Notes: generated by a model from the letters alone, not told the origin. 64,000 nt of DNA from Streptomyces cupreus (GCF_014257025.1 NZ_JACMSF010000008.1:1-64000), one strand, 5' to 3'. Counted from the stretch's first letter, positions 37,722 to 46,916 are shown. Program-made: numbers and translations.

Positions 37722-38447
37722 ATGTCTGGCATCTGGGGGTCCCGCACCGGCCGGGTCCGTGTGCTCATCGTCGACGACGAGCCCGGACTCACCGAGCTGT
37801 TGTCCGTCGCGGTCACCGAGGCGGGCTGGCAGCCCTACCCCGCGCTGGACGGGCACAGCGCGCTCGGGCTGGCCCGCGCCTGCGCCCCGCACGCCGTGGT
37901 GCTCGACGGCATGCTGCCCGACCTCGACGGCCTCCAGGTGCTCAGGAGGCTGCTCGCGGAACAGCCCGACCTGCCCGTGCTGATGCTCACCGCCCGCGAC
38001 GCGCTCGAACACCGCCTGGACGGCCTCGAAGCCGGCGCCGACGACTACGTCACCAAACCCTTCTCCCTGGAGGAGGTCGTCCTCAGGCTGCGCGGACTCC
38101 TGCGCCGCGCCGGAGGCGAACACGCCCGCTCCGAGGACTCCGTACGCGTCCTCGGCGACCTGGTGTTGACCCGGGAGACCCGCGAGGTGCATCGGGCCGG
38201 CACGCCCGTCCGGCTCACCGCCAAGGAGTTCGAGCTGCTCGGCCTGTTCCTCGACCACCCCCGCCAGGTGCTGAGCAAGGCCCAGATCCTCGACCGCGTG
38301 TGGAGCGGCTCCTTCGACGGCGGCGGCAACCTCGTGGAGGTCTATGTCTCCAGCCTGCGCCACAAGATCGACAAGGGCCGGGCGCCGATGATCCACACCG
38401 TGCGAGGGCTCGGCTATGCCATCAGGTCAGGGGAGGACGGCAGATGA
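37722..38447 (+). CDS. OmpR/PhoB-family response regulator
   Basis: The 241-residue regulator has a receiver domain with the acidic pair in LIVDDEPG, phospho-acceptor Asp62 (VVLDGMLPDLDG), the switch Thr region MLTARDA and Lys in YVTKPFS. A C-terminal winged helix follows (VRLTAKEFELLGLFLDHP, YVSSLRHKID, HTVRGLGYAIR). It is coupled to the kinase by an ATGA overlap. Target genes are unknown; no direct-repeat site is evident upstream. Confidence 0.92.
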   Translation: MSGIWGSRTGRVRVLIVDDEPGLTELLSVAVTEAGWQPYPALDGHSALGLARACAPHAVVLDGMLPDLDGLQVLRRLLAEQPDLPVLMLTARDALEHRLDGLEAGADDYVTKPFSLEEVVLRLRGLLRRAGGEHARSEDSVRVLGDLVLTRETREVHRAGTPVRLTAKEFELLGLFLDHPRQVLSKAQILDRVWSGSFDGGGNLVEVYVSSLRHKIDKGRAPMIHTVRGLGYAIRSGEDGR

Positions 38448-39952
38448 CCCGCCGCCCGCGCGCCCGCTCCATCCGCGCCCGCCTGCTGCTCTTCATCAGC
38501 GCCACCCTCGTCGTCGTGTGCACCGCGATGGCCCTGACCACGGCCCTTGTGCAACGGGCGGCCCTGCTCGGCAACCTCGACGGCCGGGTCACCGACGCCG
38601 CCGAACGCAGCCTCGGCGGAGCCCGGCTCCACCCGGAGCTCACCGACGACCTCGGCTTCCTCAACGAGAACGGCCACCCCGCGGGACTGCTCGCCGCCCG
38701 CCTCGACGAGGACGGCGACATCCTCTCCGCGGCCGTCGTCAGCCAGGACGCCGCCCCCAAGGACCTGACCGCCGCCCAGCGAACCGCCCTTGAGGGCATT
38801 ACGGCCAACGGCTCCCGGCACACCCGGACCGTCCCCAGGCTCGGCACCTACCGGATCGCCGTGCTCGACAGCGACGGGGTGCGGGTACTCACCGGGCTGC
38901 CGATGGAGGACGTCCAGCGGATGATCGGCGGCATGGTCGTCGCCGGGGCCGCCGTCGCCGCCGCCGGTCTGGTCGTCGCGGGCTGCGCCTGCGCGGTGGT
39001 GATACGGCGTCAACTGCGCCCGCTCGGACGGGTCGCCGCGACGGCCGTCGAGGTCTCCCGCGCCCCGCTGAACCGCGGCGAGGTCACCGCCCTCATCCGG
39101 GTCCCCGAGCGCGACACCGACCCCGGCAGCGAGGCCGGCCAGGTGGGCGCCGCCCTCAACCGCATGATCGAGCACATCGAGTCCTCGCTCACCGAACGCC
39201 GCCGCACCGAGGAACGCATGCGCCGCTTCCTCGCCGACGCCAGCCACGAACTGCGCACCCCGCTCGCCTCCATCGCCGGCTACGCCGAGCTGATGAACCG
39301 CGGCACGGACCGGATCGAGCCGGTACTGGCCTGGCGCCGCGTCCTGGCCGAGTCCGGCCGGATGACGGGCCTGGTCGAGGATCTCCTGCTGCTGGCCCGC
39401 CTGGACGAGGGGCGTCCGCTGCAGTCCGCCGAGGTGGATCTCGCGGCACTGGTCGCCGAGGCGGTGTGGGATGCGCGGGCCGCGGGCGACGGGCACGACT
39501 GGCAGCTCGGCCTGCACATCGACACTCCGGCGCTGGTCATGGGTGACGAGGCCAGACTCCACCAGGTGGTCGCCAACCTCCTGGCCAACGCGCGCGTGCA
39601 CACCCCCGCGGGCACCAGGGTCGTCGCCACGGTGGAGACACACGGCGCCGACTGCGCCGTACGCGTCACCGACGACGGCCCCGGCATCCCGCCCGCCCTC
39701 CTCCCCACGGTCTTCGAACGCTTCACCCGGGCCGACGCCTCCCGCACCCGCGCCCCCGGCCTGGGCGGCGGCTCCGGCCTCGGCCTCGCCATCGTCGCGG
39801 CGATCACGACGGCCCACGGCGGCCGGATCGACGTACAGAGCGAGCCGGGGCGAACGGAGTTCACGGTACGGCTGCCGCTCGCGGGGGCGGTTCCTCCGCA
39901 GCCGGTGTGCGCAGGGTCCGAAGCGGCGACAGGAAGGTCGCAGGGGAGCTGA
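38444..39952 (+). CDS. Sensor histidine kinase
   Basis: The 502-residue kinase has a first membrane helix (LLLFISATLVVVCTAMALTTAL, about 13-36), an extracellular sensor of about 120 residues, a second helix (MVVAGAAVAAAGLVVAGCACAV) and a HAMP-like linker. The HisKA box is FLADASHELRTPLASIAGY. The HATPase shows NLLANARVHTPAG (N-box), DDGPGIP and GSGLGLAIV. It phosphorylates the upstream response regulator. The sensed signal is not evident. Confidence 0.92.
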   Translation: MTRRPRARSIRARLLLFISATLVVVCTAMALTTALVQRAALLGNLDGRVTDAAERSLGGARLHPELTDDLGFLNENGHPAGLLAARLDEDGDILSAAVVSQDAAPKDLTAAQRTALEGITANGSRHTRTVPRLGTYRIAVLDSDGVRVLTGLPMEDVQRMIGGMVVAGAAVAAAGLVVAGCACAVVIRRQLRPLGRVAATAVEVSRAPLNRGEVTALIRVPERDTDPGSEAGQVGAALNRMIEHIESSLTERRRTEERMRRFLADASHELRTPLASIAGYAELMNRGTDRIEPVLAWRRVLAESGRMTGLVEDLLLLARLDEGRPLQSAEVDLAALVAEAVWDARAAGDGHDWQLGLHIDTPALVMGDEARLHQVVANLLANARVHTPAGTRVVATVETHGADCAVRVTDDGPGIPPALLPTVFERFTRADASRTRAPGLGGGSGLGLAIVAAITTAHGGRIDVQSEPGRTEFTVRLPLAGAVPPQPVCAGSEAATGRSQGS

Positions 39953-40023
39953 GCGTCTCCTCGGCGAGCCGAGCCCGAGACGGCAGCCGCGCTCCAACCT
40001 CCCAGCAGGAACATGGAGGGCGG

Positions 40024-40638
40024 TCAGAAGCCGAGGAGGGCGTCGAGGTCGATCTCTACGTGGAAAGGCAGCTCGGTGATGAGCTTGTCCTGGTGCACCG
40101 GGTGCATGGGCGCGGGGATGTACGAGCGAGTGTCAGCGTTGAGCCAGTACTCGTGCACCGTGAGTTTCCGGTCGTGGTCGAGTTCGACGCGCCAATAGCA
40201 CGGGACCTTGGTCGCGGCGAAAAGCGCGGGCTTGCGCACCCGGTCGTCCTGGCGGGAGCCGGGGGAGACGACTTCCACGACGAGGGCGAGCTTTTCCACC
40301 GGGATGCACTCGGCTTCGAAGAGGTTCAGATTCCGAGGGTCATAGACGATCACACCGGGCTTGGGGGTGTTCTGGTCGTCCACCATCACGCACTGCTCGT
40401 TCAGTACCCGATAGGGCGAAACGCGTGCAGCCTTGAGCGCGTCGGCGATGCCGTCTCGCACTTCGTTGTGCCACAAATTGGTCTGCCCTCGAACCACGAT
40501 CCACCCGTCCACGAGTTCCCAGTCGAAGGGCAGCTCCAAGTGCTTGACCTGGTCGAAGGTCCAGCCGTCGGCCGGGGGGAACATCCAGGTGTCCTCGGTG
40601 GCCGGTCCCTGCTGGGGTGTGGTCATCACTGCTCCCAT
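40024..40638 (-). CDS. Uma2 family (DUF820) restriction-endonuclease-fold protein
   Basis: The 204-residue product contains ELPFDWELVDGWIVVRG, KPGVIVYDPRNLN, LALVVEVVSPGSRQDDRVRKP and HEYWLNADTRSYI. It shows the PD-(D/E)xK-like arrangement of Uma2/DUF820 proteins. These are very common in Streptomyces and cyanobacteria, and their substrates are largely unknown. Two nearby in-frame ATGs (40638 and 40626) are possible starts. It is a single-gene unit convergent with the kinase gene. Confidence 0.8.
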   Translation of the reverse strand: MGAVMTTPQQGPATEDTWMFPPADGWTFDQVKHLELPFDWELVDGWIVVRGQTNLWHNEVRDGIADALKAARVSPYRVLNEQCVMVDDQNTPKPGVIVYDPRNLNLFEAECIPVEKLALVVEVVSPGSRQDDRVRKPALFAATKVPCYWRVELDHDRKLTVHEYWLNADTRSYIPAPMHPVHQDKLITELPFHVEIDLDALLGF

Positions 40639-40787
40639 GGCCGCCAGTCTGGACGCCTACACGCGGCGTGATCGTACGTACGAAGGTACCGCCACCCGAA
40701 CCGGCGATGCCACGGCACACGCTTGACCCCCGTGCGCCCCCCGTTTACAACCGCCCCCCACAGCGCTACTTTCCGATTCAAGTGAGG

Positions 40788-40801
40788 TGGGAGCGCTCCC
40801 A
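40788..40801. promoter_or_regulatory. CebR box upstream of LPMO gene
   Basis: TGGGAGCGCTCCCA is an exact match to the CebR operator consensus of Streptomyces. CebR represses cellulose-utilisation genes until cellobiose or cellotriose is imported. It lies 101 bases before the LPMO ATG. A second partial half-site CGCTCCCA occurs at about 40832. Confidence 0.88.
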
Positions 40802-40901
40802 TACTCGGTGGACCGGAACCCGCCCCAGGGTCGCTCCCACCCCACGCATCCGCACACACGCATCCGCATGGCCCGTACCTGAAGGAACGGACTCTTCTGT
40901 C

Positions 40902-41999
40902 ATGATCCTGACAACAGCGAATTCGGCACCCGACAGACCCCCACGCCGATTAGCGCTCACCCTCCGCACCAAGGCCCTCTTCCTCGTCCTGGTCTCGCTG
41001 CTCGCCACGATTCCGGCCCTCGCGCTCGTGATGTCGGCCGGCGGTGCGGCGGAGGCCCACGGCACGCCCATGAAGCCCGGTAGCCGTACCTTCCTGTGCT
41101 GGCAGGACGGGCTGACCGACACCGGTGAGATCAAGCCGGTCAACCCGGCCTGCAAGGCGGCACAGCAGGTGAGCGGGACGACCCCGTTCTACAACTGGTT
41201 CTCCGTGCTCCGCTCGGACGGTGCCGGCCGCACCCGCGGCTTCGTGCCGGACGGCGAGCTGTGCAGCGGCGGCAACACCAACTTCACCGGCTTCAACGCC
41301 CCACGCAACGACTGGCCGCTCACCCATCTCACCTCGGGTGCGACCGTCGACTTCTCCTACAACGCCTGGGCCGCGCACCCGGGTTGGTTCTACGTCTACA
41401 TCACCAAGGACGGCTTCGACCCGACCCAGACCCTCACCTGGGACGACATGGAGGAGCAGCCCTTCCTGAGCGTGGACCACCCGCCGCTCAACGGCTCCCC
41501 GGGCACGGTCGAGGCCAACTACTCCTGGACCGGGCAGCTTCCGGCGAACAAGTCGGGCCGCCACATCATCTACATGGTCTGGCAGCGCTCGGACAGCGCC
41601 GAGACCTTCTACTCCTGCTCCGACATCGTCTTCGACGGCGGCAACGGCGAGGTGACGGGCATCAAGGAGCCCGGCGACCCGACGGACCCGGTCCCCGGCG
41701 AGTGCACCGCCACCCGCCGCACCACGGGCAGTTGGAACGGCGGCTACCAGTCCGAGGTGACCGTCACCAACTCCGGCGACGTCCCGATGCTCGGCTGGAT
41801 GGTCGACTGGACGCTCCCGAGCGGCCAGAAGATCGACAGCCTGTGGAACGGCACGCCGACGTACAACGGCCAGGCGGTGATGGTCCACAACGCCAACTGG
41901 AACGGCTCGCTCGATCCCGGCGAGAGCACGACGTTCGGCTACGTCGTCACCGGCAGTGGAGGTGATACGGCGACCACCCTGCCTTGCCGGGTCGGTTGA
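40902..41999 (+). CDS. Secreted AA10 lytic polysaccharide monooxygenase with CBM2
   Basis: The 365-residue product has a signal peptide (about 1-52) ending AEA before His53, whose free N-terminus forms the copper histidine brace. The second brace histidine is in AWAAHPGWFYVYIT. The AA10 catalytic domain (about 53-250) is followed by an acidic Pro linker and a C-terminal CBM2 (about 265-365, CTATRRTTGSWNGGYQSEV to TTLPCRVG). It oxidatively cleaves crystalline cellulose or chitin. The exact CebR box upstream points to cellulose. A hairpin terminator follows. Confidence 0.92.
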   Translation: MILTTANSAPDRPPRRLALTLRTKALFLVLVSLLATIPALALVMSAGGAAEAHGTPMKPGSRTFLCWQDGLTDTGEIKPVNPACKAAQQVSGTTPFYNWFSVLRSDGAGRTRGFVPDGELCSGGNTNFTGFNAPRNDWPLTHLTSGATVDFSYNAWAAHPGWFYVYITKDGFDPTQTLTWDDMEEQPFLSVDHPPLNGSPGTVEANYSWTGQLPANKSGRHIIYMVWQRSDSAETFYSCSDIVFDGGNGEVTGIKEPGDPTDPVPGECTATRRTTGSWNGGYQSEVTVTNSGDVPMLGWMVDWTLPSGQKIDSLWNGTPTYNGQAVMVHNANWNGSLDPGESTTFGYVVTGSGGDTATTLPCRVG

Positions 42000-42014
42000 C
42001 CGAGCCCCTTCGGG

Positions 42015-42052
42015 CGGTCCCGGTGGGCGCAGCGCCGTTGTCACCGGGACCG
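42015..42052 (+). terminator. Terminator after LPMO gene
   Basis: CGGTCCCGGTG (42015-42025) pairs with CACCGGGACCG (42042-42052), an 11-base perfect stem starting 16 bases past the LPMO stop. Confidence 0.75.
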
Positions 42053-42146
42053 TGCCGTTCCCCGCCATTCCCTGCGGGGAATTGTCGGTCGTGGCGGCTC
42101 ATCGCAGGATCTCCTCCGAAGCGCCGCCGTCGGCAAGGAGACACAG

Positions 42147-42650
42147 ATGACCGAGATCGACCCGCAGGATCTGGTCCGCGACTACATCGCCCAGTGGAAC
42201 ACGGCGGACACCGCCGAACGCCGTGCCGCCATCGAGCGGCTCTGGTCCGAGGACGGCACCCACTGCTACGCGGGCACCCCGGCCGTCACCCGGCACCACT
42301 ACGGCGAGGGTGAGGCCTGGTACGTGGCGACCGCCCTCGACCAGCCCGGCGTGGACCGTGTGATCCGCCGGATCCTCGACCGCCACGACCTGCTCGGCCC
42401 GTACGCCGACCTCCCCGACGTGGAGACCGCGACCCGAGTCGCCCCCGACGGCACACGTCTCCTCTTCGTCCTCAACCATGCTGTCGAAGCCGCCCAGTTG
42501 ACCGCACCGGCCGCCGCCACCGACCTGCTGACCGGCAAACGGATCGAGGAACACGACCCGTTCACCCTCGACCCGCTCGGCGTGGCGGTCCTGCGACTTC
42601 AGCCGATGGTGACGACACGTGCCCAGGACGGCGGGGTGCCCGGCACGTAG
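42147..42650 (+). pseudogene. Chimeric ORF: SnoaL-like N-terminus joined to GH42 beta-galactosidase C-terminus
   Basis: The 167-residue ORF has two unrelated halves. Residues 1-44 (LVRDYIAQWNTADTAERRAA, IERLWSEDGTHCYAG) look like the start of a SnoaL/NTF2-like protein. From AVTRHHYGEGEAWYVATALD onward (about residue 48) the sequence matches the C-terminal region of GH42 beta-galactosidases (VTRHPYG.G.AWYVAT, LLFVLNHAVEAAQL, FTLDPLGVAVLRL). The GH42 catalytic domain is missing. I infer a deletion that fused two former genes. The 3' end overlaps the convergent gene at 42599 by 52 bases. Confidence 0.65.
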
Positions 42651-43939
42651 TCCGGGTTGTTCTCGTTCACGGCACGGGCCGGACGCGGGAAGAGCCCCAC
42701 GACGGTGCGGCAGGGCGGCTGCGCGGAGGGCCACGGTGTCTGACCGTCCGTCAGGGCGACGATCACGTCCGGGCGGGGCCGGGAGCGGAGTGCCAGGGCG
42801 AAACCGGAGCGCAGATCCGTACCCCCGCCGCCGATCAGCTCGATGTCCTCGGCGAGGCAGATGGGCCCGGCGATCCCGGCCGCCGCGTCGCAGGAGATCA
42901 CCGAGACCAGGTCGCGCCGCCCGCCCACCGCCCGTGCGATCGCCGCCACCTCCAGCAATGCGCTGCCCAGCTCGGCGTCGCTCACCGACCCGGAGGTGTC
43001 GATCACGACGCAGACCCGCGGCGGGGTACGGCGCAGGCTCGGCAGCAGCACCCCGGGGACGGCGGCCGAGCGCCGGGACGGACGCCGGTAGCTGTGGTTC
43101 TCGCCCGCCCCCGGCGCACCCGCCGCGGAGCGTATCGCCGCGCCCAGCAACTGCCGCCACGGCTGCGGGGGATGGAACGCCTCGTCCGCCCATCGGCGCC
43201 ACCCCTCCGGAGCGTCGCCCGGCCGGCCCTTGATCCCCTCGGCGACCCGGAAACGCACCGCGTCCCGCTGCTGCCTGCTCAAACCATGCGCCCCGTCGGG
43301 TGCCAGCTCCCACGGCCGCTCCTGCCCGTCGGCACCGCTTCCGCAGTCCAGCCAGGCCAGGTCGGCGGCGAGCCCGGACAGCGACGCCCTGCGCAGGTAC
43401 TCCTCCATCAGCAGCCCGTCGGGCAGCTGCAACAGAGACGGCAGCACCGCTCCGGCGGGCCGGGGCAGACCGTCGCCGTAGATGTCGTCGTTGATCTCGA
43501 AGTCGGCGGCGATGTTGCGCCGTAGCCGCTCGCCGGGCCCGTACTCCTCGTTCTCCCGCGCATAGCGCTCGCCCCGCGCGTGGTGGTCCCGGAGCAGATG
43601 GGAGACCTCGTGCACCCAGACGCCCGCCAGCTCCTCCACCGGGGTGCGCGCCACGAAGCCGGGGGAGACGTAGCAGCGCCAGTGTGCGTCGACGGCCATC
43701 GTCGGCACCGAAGGGTCCTCCACCACCTGGAGCGCGAAGAGCGCGACGGCCAGATAGGGGCGGACCTCGACCGCGTGCAGCCGGGCGGCCAACAACTTCT
43801 CCATGTCCAGCGGGAGTCCGGGCGGGTTGTCCGGCCGACCGGGACCGACCGGCGCGGCCGGGACGTTCACCCGCACCGGACGCGGCGGGGGAGGCGGGGC
43901 CATCGGGCGCGGCAGTGGGCGACGCACGGTCCCGGTCAT
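42599..43939 (-). CDS. VWA-like domain protein with N-terminal metallopeptidase-like (DUF2201) domain
   Basis: In the 446-residue product, residues about 45-200 contain WVHEVSHLLRDHHARG with the zinc-type motif HEVSH (110-114). A C-terminal VWA-like domain carries a MIDAS-type motif VVIDTSGSVSDAEL (DTSGS 314-318) and IVALTDGQTPWP. Such proteins pair with MoxR ATPases as chaperone-like or conflict-system modules. Its ATG overlaps the stop of the MoxR gene upstream. Substrates are unknown. Confidence 0.85.
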   Translation of the reverse strand: MTGTVRRPLPRPMAPPPPPRPVRVNVPAAPVGPGRPDNPPGLPLDMEKLLAARLHAVEVRPYLAVALFALQVVEDPSVPTMAVDAHWRCYVSPGFVARTPVEELAGVWVHEVSHLLRDHHARGERYARENEEYGPGERLRRNIAADFEINDDIYGDGLPRPAGAVLPSLLQLPDGLLMEEYLRRASLSGLAADLAWLDCGSGADGQERPWELAPDGAHGLSRQQRDAVRFRVAEGIKGRPGDAPEGWRRWADEAFHPPQPWRQLLGAAIRSAAGAPGAGENHSYRRPSRRSAAVPGVLLPSLRRTPPRVCVVIDTSGSVSDAELGSALLEVAAIARAVGGRRDLVSVISCDAAAGIAGPICLAEDIELIGGGGTDLRSGFALALRSRPRPDVIVALTDGQTPWPSAQPPCRTVVGLFPRPARAVNENNPDYVPGTPPSWARVVTIG

Positions 43940-45168
43940 CGGCGTACCTCCGGGGTTCGTGCGGCCTTCACCGACCGGTCCGCGCGCTCGGACAGACCGA
44001 CGATCGCGGCCAGCCGCTCCACCGCCTCCGGCACCTCCCAGTCGTCGCGCCGCACGGCAGCCAGTGCCTTGGCCGGGGCGACCAGCAGGTCCGGGGCGCC
44101 GGTCTCCAGGGCGTGGACCAGCACCGCCCAGCCCGCCTCCCAGCGCTCCCGTTCCGGCCGTGCCCCGACGGCGGCCACCACCGCCTCCAGCGCGGCCTGA
44201 CGCAGATCGCCCCGCTCCGGCAGCTCGGCGGAGGCGGGATCGGCCAGGAGCGACTCCGGGTCAGGCAGGTCCATCCGGTCCAGATGAGCGAGGAGTTCGA
44301 GGCCCGGTCCGTCTCCCACCGCGCCGCGCACGAGCAGCGCCAGTACCTCCCGGGAGACGGAGGCGGCCGTGCCGAAGGCCAGCAGGGTCAGCGCGGCCTC
44401 CCAGCTCCGGGGCGAGGGCCAGGCCCCGCCGCGCCGTGTCTCGGTGCTCGGCAGCCGGTGGATCAGCGTCGGCCGGGCCTTCAGGAACCCGCAGACCGCG
44501 CGCCGGGCGAAGGACACGGCCTCCGGCAGCCGCTCCGGGGCCAGGTGTGGCAGCTCGGCCCGGGGCCAGACCCCGCCGAGACCGCGCACCACCACGTCCT
44601 TGTCGTGCACCCAGTACAGGTGCACGAACCGGTTGGCCAGCGGCGGGCTCAGTTCCCACCCGTCCGCCGCCGACGCGCGCGGATTGGCGGCGGCCACGAT
44701 CCGTACCCCGGGCGGCAGTTGCAGGGCACCTACCCTCCGTTCCAGCACGACCCGGAGCAGCGCGGCCTGGACGGCCGGGGTGGCGGTGGAGAGTTCGTCC
44801 AGGAAGAGCAGTCCCCGCCCGGCTCGTACGAGTTCCACGGCCCACTGCGGTGGCGCCATCGGCACGCCCCGCACCGCAGGGTCGTCGCCCACGATGGGCA
44901 GTCCGGAGAAGTCGGTCGGCTCGTGGACGCTGGCGATCACGGTGGTCAGCGGCAGGTCGAGGGAGTCGGCGAGTTGGGTCAGGGCCGCGGTCTTGCCGAT
45001 GCCGGGCTCGCCCCAGAGCAGCACCGGCAGATCTGCCGCGACGGCCAGGGTGAGCGCTTCGAGCTGCTCGTCGGGGCGCGGTTCGGTGGTGGTCGTCCGC
45101 AGGAGTGCCAGGAGGCCGTCGGCGAGGGCGAGTTGGGGATCGGCGGGCAGAAGCGTGCTGGAAGTCAT
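43936..45168 (-). CDS. MoxR-family AAA+ ATPase
   Basis: The 410-residue ATPase has Walker A GEPGIGKT (53-60), Walker B LLFLDELST (120-128), sensor-1 Asn in IVAAANPR and LSPPLANRFVHLYW (arginine-finger region). A C-terminal lid and helical extension follow. MoxR ATPases remodel partner complexes, often through a VWA protein encoded next door, as here (4-base overlap). Another ATG at 45174 would add two residues. The upstream gene at 45242 is in the same orientation, 73 bases away. Confidence 0.87.
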   Translation of the reverse strand: MTSSTLLPADPQLALADGLLALLRTTTTEPRPDEQLEALTLAVAADLPVLLWGEPGIGKTAALTQLADSLDLPLTTVIASVHEPTDFSGLPIVGDDPAVRGVPMAPPQWAVELVRAGRGLLFLDELSTATPAVQAALLRVVLERRVGALQLPPGVRIVAAANPRASAADGWELSPPLANRFVHLYWVHDKDVVVRGLGGVWPRAELPHLAPERLPEAVSFARRAVCGFLKARPTLIHRLPSTETRRGGAWPSPRSWEAALTLLAFGTAASVSREVLALLVRGAVGDGPGLELLAHLDRMDLPDPESLLADPASAELPERGDLRQAALEAVVAAVGARPERERWEAGWAVLVHALETGAPDLLVAPAKALAAVRRDDWEVPEAVERLAAIVGLSERADRSVKAARTPEVRR

Positions 45169-45241
45169 GGGCATCACCAGGTGGGGTGTAGAGAACGGGA
45201 CAGCCGCGAGGGCCGAAGACGAAGGGGACGAGGCCGTCCGG

Positions 45242-46624
45242 TCAGGCGGCCATGCCGGTACGGGGCCGGGCCCGGTTGACGCGCTTGCTGCGCCACATGA
45301 GGGGCGTACGTCGGTCGAGGCGGGGGCGCTGCGCGTCGACCCCGCCACCGGCGGCGGGGTGCACGGCGACAAGACCCGAGCGGAAGAGCCCGTGCTCGAT
45401 ACGGCGCGCCGCCGCCGACTGCAGTTCCTCCCGGAGCGGCCCGTCGCGCAGCATCGCACCGGGACCGAGCAGCCCTTCGACCACGGCCAGCGCCCCGGCG
45501 ACATCACCGTGGCCGAGCCGCTCCCGGACCGCGGGCAGCGCCTCCGGGCTGCGGTGCACCGCGTCGATGGCCCGCAGACAGGGCAGCGGCGGCCCGCCGA
45601 GCGCCACCAGCAGTTCCTCCCGGCGCAGTTCGGCCGGGTCATGGTCGACCGCCGTCAGCACTCCGTCCCGCAGCGCGATCCGATGGATCTCGCCCCGGCA
45701 TTCCACCCGGTGCGGATCGCCGGGTTCGGGAACCGGGCAGGTCACCGGTGCCGAGCCGTACTCCGCCAGTGCGGCGGCGATGAGCGGATGCAGCCGGTCG
45801 GCCGAGACCAGCCCGGCCCGCAGCAGTTCCAGATCCGGAAGGGTTCGGGCCGCCGCCTCCGGCAGTACCGGAAGCGCCGCGGCCTCCTGCGGCGGCAGCG
45901 CCTCGCGCAGCGACCGGAACGTCGGGGCATGGCTGTCGTCGGGGGCGACGAGTTCGAGCACGGCACGGCTGCGCGCACCGAGTCGCACGGTGAAGGCCCC
46001 CCGAGGACGGCCCTCCGCCCGCAGGAGCAACTCCGCCTCGGCGGCCCAACGATCCTTTGCCCAAGCGGAGTTGTGTTCACCGGGCGGTGCCCCGCCCGCA
46101 TCGCATCGTCGCGCCAGTTCCCCGCTCCGCCCGGAGTCCCAGAGGTGTCGGTGCAGGTCGAGCCGGAAACGCCGTTCGGGATACGGGTGCGGATGGTGCC
46201 CGGGGTCGCTGTCGCCGGACTCCTCCCACAGGGACAGTGCCATGCGCTGTCCGGCGTCCGCCCAGGCCGGCGGCGTACGCACCACCAGATGCAGCGAACC
46301 CGGGTAACGGGCCAGGGAGAGGGTGAGGCCGGGCCTCAGCCGCCCGTCGGGGGCGATCCGGGGCATGTGCCAGCGCAGCAGATCGGGCGCCAGCCGGCGC
46401 AGATCCGTACGGAGGCGGGTGACGAGGTCGGTGCCGTGGCGATTGCGCACGGCGCGCAGATCGAGATCGACGTCGATCCGGGCGGCGGCACAGGCCCCGG
46501 CCCAGTCGCCGGCCGCACGGCGGGCGGTCGCGGTCTCGATCATGGACAGTGGCACGGCGTACTCGCGCACGCGCTGCCACATCAACAGGCGGGTCGGAAT
46601 CTCGTTCACGAAGTGATGCGCCAT
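45242..46624 (-). CDS. Hypothetical protein of the MoxR/VWA cluster
   Basis: The 460-residue product (from MAHHFVNEIPTRLLMWQRVR) has an N-terminal region with ATARRAAGDWAGACAAARIDVD and LRRLAPDLLRWHMPRIAPDGRL. A central, beta-rich part follows (LTLSLARYPGSLHLVVRTPPAW), then several Ala/Leu-rich helices. There is no signal peptide or membrane helix. I do not recognise a named domain. Its constant-looking position in front of MoxR and VWA genes suggests the third component or substrate adaptor. A two-codon-earlier ATG at 46630 is possible. Confidence 0.7.
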   Translation of the reverse strand: MAHHFVNEIPTRLLMWQRVREYAVPLSMIETATARRAAGDWAGACAAARIDVDLDLRAVRNRHGTDLVTRLRTDLRRLAPDLLRWHMPRIAPDGRLRPGLTLSLARYPGSLHLVVRTPPAWADAGQRMALSLWEESGDSDPGHHPHPYPERRFRLDLHRHLWDSGRSGELARRCDAGGAPPGEHNSAWAKDRWAAEAELLLRAEGRPRGAFTVRLGARSRAVLELVAPDDSHAPTFRSLREALPPQEAAALPVLPEAAARTLPDLELLRAGLVSADRLHPLIAAALAEYGSAPVTCPVPEPGDPHRVECRGEIHRIALRDGVLTAVDHDPAELRREELLVALGGPPLPCLRAIDAVHRSPEALPAVRERLGHGDVAGALAVVEGLLGPGAMLRDGPLREELQSAAARRIEHGLFRSGLVAVHPAAGGGVDAQRPRLDRRTPLMWRSKRVNRARPRTGMAA

Positions 46625-46703
46625 CAGCACTCACCTTGCGCGAACGAGTCCCCCAATCCGTACGAGGAGAAGTTCTTCATCGTCGGCATCATAAGCACCG
46701 CGA

Positions 46704-46916
46704 TCACGATCTGTCAGTAGAGGGTCCGCCCCCGCTCGTCCCCCATCCCCGACTTGCGGAAGAAACGCAGGCCTCAGCCACCTCACCGTGCACCGTGTCC
46801 ACCAGCGGACCCGATCCGTGGATCAGGGTCCGCCGGCCGCCGAGTGCCCGGAAGGCACCGGGCGGCAGCCAGGCCGGGTCGACACCCTCGGGCAGCACGG
46901 GCACGGGAAGCGGCAT
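46704..46916 (-). CDS. Possible 70-residue protein downstream of GH92
   Basis: ATG 46914-46916 is preceded by GGAG and lies 16 bases after the GH92 stop on the same strand. It encodes LPVPVLPEGVDPAWLPPGAF, RALGGRRTLIHGSGPLVDTV and a Ser/Gly-rich end. The first 45 residues look like real protein; the tail looks less so. I recognise no family. It may be a coupled small gene or the N-terminal remnant of a longer one. Confidence 0.4.
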   Translation of the reverse strand: MPLPVPVLPEGVDPAWLPPGAFRALGGRRTLIHGSGPLVDTVHGEVAEACVSSASRGWGTSGGGPSTDRS

